Program-made: the position numbers and the translations under genes
Shown: in pieces, positions 52,542 through 64,000 of the stretch
Layout: each line of letters starts with the position of its first letter
Position numbering within the stretch: position 1 is the stretch's first letter
Assembly (NCBI GenBank): GCA_038380435.1
Contig: JAWZYU010000025.1
Coordinates: forward strand, 29,054,707 to 29,118,706
Length of the DNA stretch: 64,000 bases
Direction: 5' to 3'
Source of the DNA: Ryuthela nishihirai
Taxonomy: Eukaryota > Arthropoda > Arachnida > Araneae > Heptathelidae
The notes under the pieces: generated by a model
Database searches by the model: none
What the model saw: the letters and a program-made list of their open reading frames with translations, nothing else
Told to the model about the DNA's origin: nothing

Positions 52542-53655
52542 CTCACTAATATAATTTTATTGCTTAATACTGATATGATTTCTTCGGACTTAACGCCAAA
52601 AAAAAATATGATTCGGCCGGCTGCAATAACGTATGGATCAGCGGCACACAAATATCTTCCGTGTGAAAAAAGATAAATGCCACTAACAATGATAAAAGAT
52701 ACATGGTAAGTGAAATGATTTATGCATATGGCACGAATTATATCGAGATTCTGTTTCCATAATATTTTTGGAAATTCATTCGAAAAAAACTTGATATTTG
52801 AGCTTATTTTGCATTTCTGTGGAATGTGCTAACGCGGGAAAGGTTATATACATAAACATAGCTTCGCTTTAGTAGAATGCATAAAGGGGTTAAAATATGA
52901 GCAGTGATTCTAAACAGCGCTGCAATATTTCCTATTAGTCCTGACGCATACGTAAACAATATAAACATTTACTTCTTCCAATCCTAACCTTACCTTTTTT
53001 TACATCACTGGATTAATAGAGTTTCGGGAGCCCGACAAATGTCAACAGCAGAAACATATTTTATACACATTTACATAATTTACATTATGTATAGATATAC
53101 TATATACAAATAAACGTATTCCTTGTGTCTAATTCATTATCAAAGTTACGAAAATGTACACACTTTAAACATAGAAAAAGACTTGTCGCAATATCATCCA
53201 CTTCAGAGGATGATGTAATAAGAATATAGTCTCGAGATTAGGAAGTTTACCAACAGCAGCAAATTAATAAATATGACATAAATTGTAGCATTGATACATA
53301 GTATAGTCATAAATATAACCTAACCAGCAAGTCATCATTATCAGCGATTCTCAACCTTTTGCATGATTGATGTATCGGATTAATACTCAAAACAAAGTAG
53401 GCTGTAGCTTAGGGAGACAAATTCTTTTGATGTAGAAAAAAAAAGTGATAAAAATCATATTGGTTTTGATGAATTGTAACTTTCTCCTAAATCCCTAGCT
53501 TAATGTAGCTCAAAATACAAGTTATCAGGGAGGGTGGGCTTGAATTCTTTTAGTTTAGAGCTTCGAGGTTAATTCTGACCATTTCGTGTTGAAATATTCT
53601 TATCCCATCATAAGATTAATTTCACGTTTTGAAAAAAAAAAAAGGGGTATTAATC
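52542..53655. other. AT-rich, no gene seen
   Basis: No exon or RNA gene. GCGATTCTCAACCTTTTGC at about 53343 resembles a hAT terminus. Confidence 0.5.
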
Positions 53656-53658
53656 ATT

Positions 53659-53911
53659 GTACCGTCCCGTGACCGAGTGGTTAGCGCACTTGGCTACTGA
53701 TCTAAGGAACCTGGGTTTGAGCCCTGGGTAAGGCATGGATGTTCGTGTTGTTTATCTGCCGAGGTTGGTTGGTTGGTTGGTTGGGGTTTATTGGCGCATT
53801 AGCAATATCTGCCGAGGTCCTGCCAACCTCACAGACTACTTGGCATATAAACTAACAGGCTCCTGTCAGACCTCTGTGGCAAGCAGCTGCTTGAGGGGTA
53901 TTTATTTTATT
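53659..53911 (+). mobile_element. SINE-B with internal insertion, TSD present
   Basis: Head CGTGACCGAGTGGTTAGCGC, then after TGCCGAGG comes a (TTGG)n block and GGGTTTATTGGCGCATTAGC, followed by TGCCGAGG again: a roughly 50-bp insertion with its own 8-bp flanking repeat. TATTAATCA flanks the whole SINE-B. Confidence 0.87.
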
Positions 53912-54234
53912 AATCACTGACAAAAATTTTACGAAGTCTGTCAAAAACATGCTGGTGATAATTCAACTGATGAAAAGAAACGCCATTAACTGCAGGAAAA
54001 TTTTTGTTACAGCTAAAACAATGTCTAAGTTTTCGCATTATGGATGTGTTATTATTTTTACTTTCTGAAACTTGTTTCTTACCAGCAATTGCAGCGCTAA
54101 TAATAATAGGCAGAATTTGTTAAAAAGTTTATAAATAAAACAGGAATTAAAAAATGGAAAAACGTTTGTTACCTGAAAAGCTAAAGAAAATGTATTAATC
54201 TGATAAAATTAGTAGTTTTTTTTACATATAAACA

Positions 54235-54700
54235 GGGGAGGAAGTGGTTCTACATTAATGGACTAAATATGCGGGTCACAAGAACCCCAGAGGCAGGCCC
54301 GGATCTAGAAAAAATTCAAGCCGAAAAAAATGTAAAAGGGGGGGGGGGTGATGCAAGACAATTAAATTTTCAATTTAAAATTTCAATTTCCCCTCCGTTT
54401 TAAGGGTTAAAAAATTCTTGAAAAACGCATGAAATTTAAACAAGTTTAATAATTTTTTTGAATCTTTTACCCTTATTCAAATTCTGAAAAGAGGGAGCCA
54501 TGCAAGGGAGCAATGCTCTAAGCTTACAGATGCGGCCCTGCCCAGAAGCTTGAGCTGGGTTAATGCTGTTAGGAGGCACACGGAAACCTTCCGTCAAGGC
54601 CATCCATCATGTTCTTAAACGTGCAGAGGCACATTTAAGACACTCTGCTAACAGAACCACGGCTCGACGTTCCTTTCGACGGATGGATTACCTCTGAGAG
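54235..54700 (-). mobile_element. SINE-A, decayed, split by a DNA element
   Basis: Pieces at 54235-54293 (GGACTAAATATGCGGGTCAC) and 54544-54700 (GGAAACCTTCCGTCAAGGCC onward). Confidence 0.65.
54294..54543. mobile_element. Non-autonomous DNA element, GGCCGGATCTAG family
   Basis: GGCCCGGATCTAGAAAAAAT at one end and GATGCGGCCCTG at the other. Interior AATAATTTTTTTGAATCTTT is the complement of the copy at 23977. It interrupts a SINE-A. Confidence 0.7.
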
Positions 54701-54945
54701 GCACTTTTTTTTTTGCACACAAAGTGCTGTATTGCCGGTCATAACGACGCCAAGAGTTCAGAGAAGGTTGGAGGAAGGGATCTACTGGACAGCTCCTAGC
54801 AGATACATGGAAGCCTCCCCGTTAAAGCCATCCAACGTGTTCTTAACGTGCACAAGGGAGTGGCTCTCCGGAGCAATGCCACGGCTTTATGTTCTATTCA
54901 CCATTAGACGGACGGCAGTTTTTCCAGCCCATCAGTGTCATTCAA
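54686..54945 (-). mobile_element. SINE-A, 3' part, diverged
   Basis: GATTACCTCTGAGAGGCACT through CCAGCCCATCAGTGTC; headless. Confidence 0.75.
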
Positions 54946-57640
54946 TAATTTTGCTAAAATCAATTTATTTGGCATAATTAAAAAAATAGTTACATTAAAA
55001 TCATTTGCAAATAACGTAAAGTTAAATGTTGAGAAAACTTAGAAAATACAAGGATAGTTCTGTAATTTTAAAGGAAAAAAAAGAAAATGTCACTTATTCG
55101 CAATGTTTAATATTTTGGAGATTTTCACCTAGCTTGACGATCTTCGTGCTTACTGGTTGAGAAACCCTGATGTAAATAATGACACGAGGAAATGACGTTG
55201 TATGGAAATAAACTACATGAACATAAAAAGATTCGGTTAAGTCAATACGCTAGAAATAAATCCATAATGGCACGTCGAGAATTGCTATTTCCTCACAGTA
55301 AGATATTCAGTATTAAGAAAGAAATGGGGAAAACTAAAAATCCATTTTAACATCCACTGTAAGTAGTGAAATTATTAAACAATTTACCTAAACATGTTAG
55401 TTGGATTTAACTGCCAGTATTTCCATTAAAGTATTTGCTTAGGAAACTAGTGCAGCTCTAATTTTAAACATATAATTGCATTATCACACCTGAAGTATTA
55501 AGCATAGAGGATGAATTTCAAAATTGATAAAAGCAAGGCATCACGAATTATGAAACTGATTCTTATTACCACGAATCTAAAATTTTGAAGCTAAACGATC
55601 ACAAACTGTTCAACAAATCTCTCGAAAGACTCTTAGTGTGTAATTTAATATTAACAGAATGTTCTACTACAGCTTCAATCAAGTATGCCCACAGCTTGTT
55701 AGAAGAAATGTGTGGGTTGATTACACCTCCCGATATTCTAACTGTATGGTTTCAGAAGTTAAACAATTGTGCCATACAAAAGTAATTTACAAGGCGAAAC
55801 GAAAATATGGTTACCAACTACCACAGAACTATTAACTCGAAGAAAGTTAAGAAAACAAAGCACTTCCGAGTGTTTTCATCTTTGCCGAAATTACTTCACA
55901 AACTTTTAGCGAGATTCATGCGCGTCTAAAATGCATTTTTCCAATGATATCTCCCCTAAAAAGATGGACATTTATTAATGGAACTTTTTCGACATTAAGA
56001 ACCTAAAACTGGTAAACCAGGAAAACTTCTTAAGTGATGTTTTAGAGTGTTTAGACAACCGTAAAGGGCTTGAATGAGCACCTTGAGCGGCACCTTTTAA
56101 AATTTTACTTCTTTTACAATAAAAAAAAGCGACCGAAACACACTGAATGAAAATTGGAGCTGGTTCTAACTTGCAACCGAAGTGCTGTGAGAGGTAAACA
56201 TTTCGATTAAAAAATCTTTTTTATATGAAATGTAAACACTTTTTAACTCCGTTAATTCCGAAATCAAAAATTTTAGTTCATTATTTAATCAATTTTAGCG
56301 AGATAAACTTTTTAAAATTAGAATTAATAAATTTGCCCTAATGCATATTAATATGGCTAAAGTAGCGCCCAAATTTAAGAACCATAATTTTACTGTAAAT
56401 ATTAAATTCTTTCATCTATTAAATTATAAAAAAGATTTAAAAAAAATATTTTCGTTAAAGTTATTATTTGCAATGACCATATTATGATTTTTATAATCGT
56501 ACAACTATATTAACGTATTATTTTCCAAACATAGAGTTAGCGTTTAAAAAGCATAACTAGTTTTCACGATGTTACATTTTTATTGATATTGTTATAATTT
56601 TTAAATAGAAAACCGAGCGTGAGTTAAAAAAAATGATTACCAACCAAATGATAAATGAACTAATTTAATTACAAAGGTAATTAGATCACATATATCACAA
56701 TTCCAACTAAACACAAATTTGCCTATTTCAGATGAAGTTAAACCTCAAACGCATGTTTCACAATTCTTAACTATATTTCAAATAGCTGTATTACAATTCT
56801 TACAAACTCTACTCAAAGCATAAAGAGAATTTTATTAAAATATTCAATAAGCGACACAATTATCTTTGTCGATATACCTGTAAGTTACCAAGGTTTACCT
56901 TTCCAATTTATATTTCCCACTAAATACCTCGCAGACACCAAATGCCCTTTGCTTTTCCACTAGCAGACTTCTTCGACACATTATTTGCCACCAAAATTAG
57001 GTTTCCTAATGCTAACTTCGCTCGAATCCTTTCAAAAACTAGCTACTCAATTCCACTCAAATACCTTCTTTTCGAATACATAACACAAATATCACTAAAA
57101 AGGACAGGTTCTCTTTATACTACTGTAAACTTCCAATCGTTATTATTCAGTCTCTCTGTTTCAACAAAGTAGTGATGTAATTCTCGCACTGAGGCATAAC
57201 ACGAGCGTCAGATGGCATCTGTTCCGGTTTTACTGTTGCTCCTTTTCCTCTCATAACAATATGTTGAGTTTTTTTTAGTCTATAAGGTACAAAACAGAAT
57301 CAGTGTTTCCTCAGGAATTGCAGCCACCCATTATTTAAAGATGAAATGAGGAGTGAAAATAATCGGCAGCACTGCATTACACCAATGATCACTTAGTTTA
57401 AAGAATCCCTAGTCTCGATTTATTCAGTTTCCTTTTTAGATTAAACAAGACTGCTATTATTACTATAATATGCTTCCTTAAAAGATTCAAGCAAATGTAA
57501 AAAATTTCTATAATAATGATGAAAAATATACATTATTTGAAGCTGAGGAACGCATGAAGCCTTAAAAGATTATCACTGCTGTAAACATAAATGAATTTTA
57601 CATACTATTCCGGAATCCAAACCGTAATATGACGCTCCAA
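54946..57640. other. AT-rich stretch, no gene seen
   Basis: The longest repeat-poor part of the left and middle window. Small frames (for example 55585-55785 plus, 56942-57172 plus) have no recognisable domain, and I could not identify convincing splice sites around them. Confidence 0.5.
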
Positions 57641-57644
57641 CTCA

Positions 57645-58020
57645 GGGACATACCCAGAGGGGGGGGGGGGGTAATATCGGAAACAAACAAAATTTCCCCT
57701 CTCCCCGAAAATTTTGTCTTATAATAAATCTGAAATTTATTTACCTGGTTTGAAATCTAAAACAGTTGTGTTTTGTATAATTTTATTTTAGCCCCATATT
57801 TTATGTTCGACACTAAAAAGGGATTAAAAAGAACTATAAAATCTCGTTCTATATTGAATATAATTTTAACATTTCCTGTTTGGTATAATATTTTAGTAAT
57901 TGGGAAACCTCAAATCTTATTCTCAGACCTCCCCCTCCCCCCGAAACTAAATCGTGGGTACGTGTCTGCTCCAAACTCATCAGGCTCCCTCTATTTCATC
58001 ACTCTGAATATAGGGTCTTA
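57645..58020 (+). repeat. Interspersed repeat, empty-site relative of 29945-31235
   Basis: ACATACCCAGAGG, a long G run, then ATAATTTTATTTTAGCCCCA, GTTCGACACTAAAAA, and GAAACTAAATCGTGGGTACG. It lacks the SINE dimer and MITE present in the relative. Confidence 0.78.
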
Positions 58021-58214
58021 ACCAGGTTATGCAGTTTACGAAAATTTAGGCAATACACAATTTTAATACTAAATGCAAAAAATATTATAGATGATATTTC
58101 GGACAAAATCTATTAAAAACAATGGAAATTTTTTCTTGATTAAGATCATGAGTGTTAAAACAGCGAATTTTCGAAATAGAGTTAATGTTAAAAATTCCAG
58201 GAAATTCTTTGTAT

Positions 58215-58260
58215 GTCATTCGATTAATAAGATTGAATCATATTATTAATCGAATGATTA
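58215..58260. repeat. Inverted repeat, ATTCGATTAATAA arms
   Basis: CATTCGATTAATAA and TATTATTAATCGAATG around GATTGAATCA; a small AT-rich hairpin. Confidence 0.65.
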
Positions 58261-58417
58261 TAATCCAAAGAAAACATATTTTACAACCATTATCCACTCT
58301 AAAATTTGAAGGCTTAATGTTTTTGGATGATGGCTCCAATTATGGCACAAAAGCATCAACTATAACGTTAAAATACAAATTTCATTTGGGAGATCTTTTT
58401 TTATCCAGAGGATGTAG

Positions 58418-58798
58418 GTTGGGTTTACCTCTGAGCTGCACTTTTTTGCACACCATGGGCTAAATGGCCAGGTCACATGGACCCCGAAGGCTCAGAGAAG
58501 GTTGGGGGAGGGGACCCACTGGATCAAGCTGTTGGGAAACAGATGGTAGCCTCCCATCAAGGCCATCCAGCGTGTTCTTTAACGTGCACAGGGTATGGCT
58601 CTCCCGAACATGGGGCCACGGCTTAACGTCCCATCCGACGGACGGCGGACCTTTCCAAGCCCATCGGTGTCCCCTACTGACCGTGGGCAGGGCGGGGAAT
58701 TTTGCGGAGATAAATCTCAACGCTGACCCAGCTGGGACTCGAACCTGGGAACTACAGATTACGAACCTGGCGCGCTACCGACTGAGCCCCCCCCGCCC
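58418..58798 (-). mobile_element. SINE-A, full length, with TSD
   Basis: Near-consensus copy flanked by CCAGAGGAT on both sides (left at about 58405, right at 58799). Confidence 0.95.
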
Positions 58799-58902
58799 CC
58801 CAGAGGATATAGAAACATTGGTTAAATTTCTACACCATTTGCTGTAACTCTTATGTAGCTAGTTCTCAATTAAAATTTTCCAACTTTGCGAAATAGAGGG
58901 AT

Positions 58903-59060
58903 GGATTGTTTTATCTCTGAGCGGCATCTTTTCAAAAAAAAAAAGATAAAAATGTCCAGGCCCCAAATATCCCAAGACTCAGAACTGGAAAAGAGGCAAA
59001 TGGTAACCTCTTGTCAAGCCGTCCAGTGTTCTTTTAGAGCACAGGGTATGGCTCTGTGTA
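58903..59060 (-). mobile_element. SINE-A 3' fragment, decayed
   Basis: GATTGTTTTATCTCTGAGCG through CACAGGGTATGGCTC; strongly diverged after that, possibly continuing to about 59255. Confidence 0.68.
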
Positions 59061-59747
59061 TATCAAGGATTAATATTTCATCCGATGAGGCTGGTTCTGA
59101 TCCCTTTGATGAGGCCAAAATTTTTTTTGATGTGGCCCAACCCTTTTCTCACTAATGGCAAAGTGGGAGTTGAGAGAGAAAATCCAATGTAAAGACAGTA
59201 GTAACTCAAATCTAGGTACATCAAATCACGAGCCTGCTGCAGCCTAATCACCCTGGGATTGTGTAATGTGGTATTTAAATAAGAAATAATCCCTAAATTT
59301 ATTTCAGATGCAATAACAACAAGTGTACAGCCTATTGAAAGCTGAAAATTTGCAATGCTGAGCTAAAGAAAATGTGGTAGGGCGGAGTAAGGGGCTTTCG
59401 ATTTCGAAATTGGGTTCTATTATATACAGGAATTTGAAGATTTAATGTAACAGATTTCCTGTTCTGATTCAATGGGTCCCTTGAAATCCCACGTTTAAAG
59501 AAATGGAAAAATAAAATTAGTTTTAAACTTGGATTCTATTATACTACCTATAATATATATAATATCTATAATATAGATATAAATATATAATAGATAATCT
59601 ATATTTCTAACGGAACACGGTATGGAAAGAAGGAACCTACATGAAAATTTTCGGATCATTTTGTCAAGCATTTGAAAAATTACGGGGTATTCAAACTTAT
59701 TAAAAAATAAAGCAACTTTTTTCAACACTCAGTGAAATAGCCTATGC

Positions 59748-60082
59748 TTCAATTGTGCTGTTTTGTTGGAGCTCTGCCTTCCCCTATATATGGGCGAACA
59801 CTACCTCCACGAATATATGCAAGATTCAGGTCTTGCAAAACAAAATACTGAGATCTGCGGTCGATGCCCCTTGGTTTGTTACTAACAGACAACTTACTAA
59901 AGACTTGGGCATCAACCACATATATACTCATATTAAATGCATCTCAAAAAGGTTTTTTTGAGGCTGTTAAAAATAATCCTAACGAGATTATTTCTTCTTT
60001 GCTTAATTATGATCATAATGTTCTTAATAAGTACAAGAGGCCTAAAATGATGGCATTTTCTGAGGAAAGCTACTCGTTTTAG
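59748..60082 (+). pseudogene. LINE (Jockey-like) C-terminal remnant
   Basis: One frame reads IQVLQNKILRSAVDAPWFVT and NRQLTKDLGI; after a one-base shift at about 59945 the next frame reads FFEAVKNNPNEIISSLLNYD. This is the familiar end of Jockey-type LINE reverse transcriptase proteins (L-Q-N-K-x-L-R-x-A...A-P-W-F-V). A dead 5'-truncated copy. Confidence 0.8.
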
Positions 60083-60451
60083 GTCTCTTGTGCATGATGT
60101 ATGCCATTTTTAGCTTGTTTTATGTTAACCTCTAGGGGCCACGGTGGTTTACCTCTAGGGACCACGGTGGTTTACTTGTTACACGTTTTTACTTATGCCA
60201 ACTGGGCATATTCTCAGATGGAGATGATAATGGGTAATGTTTTACCTGGAACATCGCATATCCATACAAGATCTACGACTTTGGAACTCTGCAAAGCCAA
60301 GATACACTGTTGTGGGCGTTGTACGGAACGAACATTCTTGCAGGTGCACTTTTCCAAAATAAAAAAAAACCTACTAGACTACACATTAGAAAAATAAAAA
60401 AAAAGGGAAATTGAAACTATGAAAATAATGGTTCAATCTATGCAAAACTGT

Positions 60452-60743
60452 TGGGTTGTTTTACCTCTGAGCGGCACTTTTTTGCACACAATGGGCTAAA
60501 TGGCCAGGTCACATGACCCCGAAGACTCAGAGAAGGTTGGGGGAGGGGACCCACTGGACCAGCTGTTGGGAGACAGATGGTCGCCTCCCGTCAAGGCCAT
60601 CCAGCGTGTTCTTTAACGTGCTCAGGGTATGGCTCTTCCGCACACGGGGCCACGGCTTAACGTCCCATCCGACGGACGGCGGCCTTTTCAAGCCCATCGA
60701 TGTCCCCTACTGACCGTGGGCGGGGCGGGGAATTTTGCGGAGA
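60452..60743 (-). mobile_element. SINE-A, 5'-truncated, with TSD
   Basis: Tail to the GCGGAGAT block; the whole tRNA-like head is absent. GCAAAACTGT flanks the truncated copy exactly (about 60442 and 60744), showing truncation happened at insertion, as in target-primed reverse transcription. Confidence 0.94.
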
Positions 60744-60890
60744 TGCAAAACTGTGAAACGACTTTACTGCCAATACTTTCCGAGATCGTCGGCTACAAAG
60801 GATATACGCATAATAACTATATAAGAAATAACATGTCAGACATATCGTCGTATCCGACAAAACGCTGGGTCCTAAATAATAAACAGCAGC

Positions 60891-60938
60891 AAATATTAGG
60901 TTTAGAGTGGCATAAAATTCACTCTAAACCTAATATTT
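60891..60938. repeat. Inverted repeat, 19-bp arms
   Basis: AAATATTAGGTTTAGAGTG, a 10-base loop, then its exact reverse complement. It forms a strong hairpin followed by T runs. Confidence 0.82.
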
Positions 60939-60949
60939 TTTTTTCCAAA

Positions 60950-63880
60950 ATTTTTTTTTGATTTTGGGAAAATTTTTACTATCCAGTTCTCATATTAACA
61001 ATCAAATCGATGTGATAAAAAATTCAACTCGCGAATTTCGAAAAGTTATCAACAGTAGATACAGATCGAGTTTATCTGGTTAATCCACCAGTAACAAGTC
61101 AGACGCAAACCTAACGAGGTATAAAATTCTAGCACAAGATACAATGTCATTTCCTTCTGTTGGTGATAACTATGAGTGAAAATAGTTCATAGTTTTTGAT
61201 ACCACAGAAAAAGCTGTGCCACTGTGTTAATCGTTTATTTGCTGTTGTTGACCACCATTTGTGCAATATATGTACAATTACAAATGACCCATTAATTTAA
61301 ATGATCTCATCTAATTAAATAACTCTTGTCCGCATTACGAATTGGTGCCACTGTTATGATTAACAAAATACAGTTTTGAACTAACACAGCTATGCAAGTT
61401 ATATATTTACAGGTGGATGCAACTGTCATAACATTCATTCCAAAATAATACATTTAAGTTTTATTTCTCTCATTTTTTACACACTTTAAAATCGGCAGTG
61501 TTTCTACAATGGACAACTAATTTTTCGTAAGCACTTGAAACATCCCTGAAGAAAGTCTCATGTTTTGTTTCAAATAAAACTGCTTTTATGGAACAATTTG
61601 ACTGGAAATTTCGCTTTCACACAGTAACTTTTAATATATATACAAAAAAAAAGTAGAAGTTGTCTAAACCAGTTTTCAATATTTTTTTTGATGCAAACAG
61701 TTTTTATACTGCTACTGTAGTTCTTTTATTAATATATCAATCATTTCTGTGCAAAAAAAAAGGGTACTTATCAGAATTTATTGTGGATAAGAAAGCACAT
61801 TACATTTTTGCATTAAAAAAGGGGTTCTTTTAGATACATTTGCAAACATTCTTAAACTGAAAAAAATATTTGGATATGTATGGATATTCTATGTTTTTTT
61901 TTTTACAAAATATTAGTTATGTACAGTGCTTTAAGTGGGATGCTTCACGCATAACTGCAGATTAGGTCAACAGCACCAAAGCTGAATCAAGAGATTGGAA
62001 TTTAGAAAAAACACAAAAAAAAAGATCAATAAAGCACCCTCACATCGAAGGTTTACAACATTTAAAACTCCTTCCTTCTAGAACACTGAAGGAAATAATT
62101 GTATCAATTAATGGAATTAATTGCTGTTTATATTTCAATAAGTTATTGTTTACGTCATTTACTTTGTCAATAAACGCATTTGCTATATATCATTTACCTC
62201 AGTTGTAATCTTTGGTGGCAATATTGTAAGTTTATATTTACAAAACTCATTAATATAGAGTGCTAGCAAAGAGATAACCAATGTTTTTGAGAAGCTGAAG
62301 TGTGTGTGTGGGAGGGGGGAGGTCCAGTTTAAGGTGTGTGAGATATTTTTGGAGGTCAAACAAGAGAAAAAAATACCGAATTGACAACACTTGACATAAC
62401 TAGTTGATCATTGGGTAGGGAATCCTTGGGGAGTAATTTATGCAGTCTGAGGATGATACTCGTATATATATATAGGTGGTTTGAAGACAGCTTAGAAAAT
62501 TATCAAAAAGGCTAAGGGGCCATATATTTTAACTACCAAAACACTATTATGAAACCATTTGCTTGTGAAATGAGAATGCTGGAGAAAAGGATATTTTAAA
62601 AATGTTGCCACTATTACTTCCCTTATTTCTAGCAGTTCAGTTTTACATTTCAGAACTGTTTATTTTCAGTTTATGAAGTGAGAAACATAATTGTGATTTC
62701 ATTAGCATTCATTGAATAAAAGTTGATGTAAAAATTTCAAGAAAATGTAATAGTAACAATTTTCACTAACATGATTTTTTTAAAAATATCTGAAACTATA
62801 CACAATATAAAATTAATCCTAAATGCATAACAAAAGAAGCAGTAGAACACATTAAATATCATGTATATTTGTTTGTACTGCTTACCCTACTTTCATACAA
62901 GTAAAAAAAAATAACAGAAACATATAATTATGTAAATATACATATAACACATTTAGTTTAAGACAATTGAAAAAAAAAATATTTTCTATATTTTTTTGTT
63001 CCAAAAACTATTAACACAGGAAATGATATTCAATATTTACAATATTATATTAATGCAATTTGATATGCAAATAATAAATGATTAAGTTCAGAATTATGCA
63101 TATACTCTTTAAACAGAGTAAGATTTTTTTAAATCCTGATACCGTATATCATTCCTATAGCTGCTTACTATTTTTAGTAATATGCATTTAAGAACTGTTG
63201 GAACAGATGCTAAAATGGCATTTAAATATGTTCATAGAATATGTCTCTTGTACTACATTTAAATCAAAAATTAAAAACTCAATTCATTAAGTTCTAAGCA
63301 CCAATATGAAATTTTAAAAGTGGAAAAAAGTTTGCTTTTTCTAATATAAAGAAACAATTACTTTCAAAGAGGAAATATCAACTGTGAACAATCATTTAAT
63401 ACACTGTACAGTGAAATCTCTGCATAAAAGAAACTCAGAGGAAAGAGATTCTATTTAATAGAGGTTTTAATTTTACTAGATTTTAATTTCAATAATACAT
63501 AGCATAGGCTATTACCGGAAAACAAAAATACATTGCTTAATCAGTGAAACTTATATACATTTATATGTTTCAATATTATATATATTAGTGGAAAAATAAT
63601 AAATATATTTTAAAAATTACTTTCTTCCCCCCAGTCTTGCCTTTAAAATTATATGAGTCATGCATATTTTAGCAGTTAGGCTTTTCGTTTGAATTGAAAT
63701 TAAAACAAAGTATCAAACAATATTATTGATTTCTTCAATTTTGGTTTTCCAACATTTTATCGACTGTACCATTTATTTTTAACTATTCCTGTTGAATTCC
63801 AAATTTCAGTTGAAGGATGTCTTAATTTATGACTTACCACAATAAATTTGTCAGTTAGTTGCTATACACAACTTATTTTT
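60950..63880. other. AT-rich stretch, no gene seen
   Basis: Almost free of SINE-A. No exon, RNA gene or recognised element; a short GTGTGTGTGGG run at about 62300. It could be intron or 3' untranslated sequence of a gene beyond the window. Confidence 0.5.
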
Positions 63881-63884
63881 AGTT

Positions 63885-64000
63885 AGTTTCTTAAAATAAA
63901 AAAAAGTTAATGTTTTTACTTTGTCTTCTGTGTGAAGACATTCAACTATTTTGATTTTAGAGATAAATTAAAAATTTCATTTGGATGGAAGGCCAAGCTG
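63885..64000 (+). repeat. Interspersed repeat, relative at 32440-32535
   Basis: GAAGACATTCAACTATTTTG and TTTTAGAGATAAATTAAAAA match the earlier copy; runs off the window. Confidence 0.4.

Overview
This is a window from an animal nuclear genome: AT-rich, with genes split into exons by introns of 3 to 8 kb, and filled with short mobile elements. The gene content and repeats fit an arthropod. A spider of the orb-weaver group is my best guess, because the dominant SINE resembles repeat-derived reading frames I associate with orb-weaver genomes. That last step is memory, not something the sequence proves.

Two host genes can be reconstructed, and they are convergent. On the plus strand, 3556-3823 and 7094-7350 are the last two coding exons of an UNC-93-like multi-pass membrane protein; its earlier exons lie upstream of the window. 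On the minus strand, four exons (37734-37814, 29690-29819, 21060-21203, 12637-12869) join in compatible phases (0, 1, 1) into a protein of about 195 residues. It matches TMIE, the transmembrane inner ear protein of the hair-cell mechanotransduction complex. The gene spans about 25 kb, and its three introns of 7.9 to 8.5 kb are largely repeat.

The most unusual object is a complete young LTR retrotransposon at 24792-29021, in TMIE intron 2 and on the same strand. It has two 644-bp LTRs differing at only a few sites, a GTAT target duplication, a tRNA-Leu-type primer binding site and a polypurine tract. Only the start of a gag-like protein and the extreme end of a Ty3/gypsy integrase remain of its own genes. 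Between them lie an intronless thymidine phosphorylase sequence, degenerate C2H2 zinc fingers and an unidentified stretch of about 300 codons. This looks like an element that has captured host coding sequence, as transducing retroviruses do.

The rest is dominated by repeats. SINE-A is a roughly 390-bp tRNA-derived SINE with a tRNA-Met-like head and an AACCC-repeat tail; about 50 whole or partial copies cover perhaps a fifth of the window, many with clear target duplications. SINE-B is a roughly 200-bp tRNA-derived SINE. There is also a roughly 215-bp palindromic foldback element with TA target duplications, hAT-like non-autonomous elements with 8-bp duplications, LINE reverse-transcriptase remnants, a decayed Tc1-like transposase, many minisatellites, and a 267-bp four-copy array built from SINE pieces. 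Several elements are nested, which lets their relative ages be read. Most long reading frames in the window are SINE sequence, not genes. The stretches 52.5-57.6 kb and 61-64 kb are AT-rich, with no gene I can recognise.
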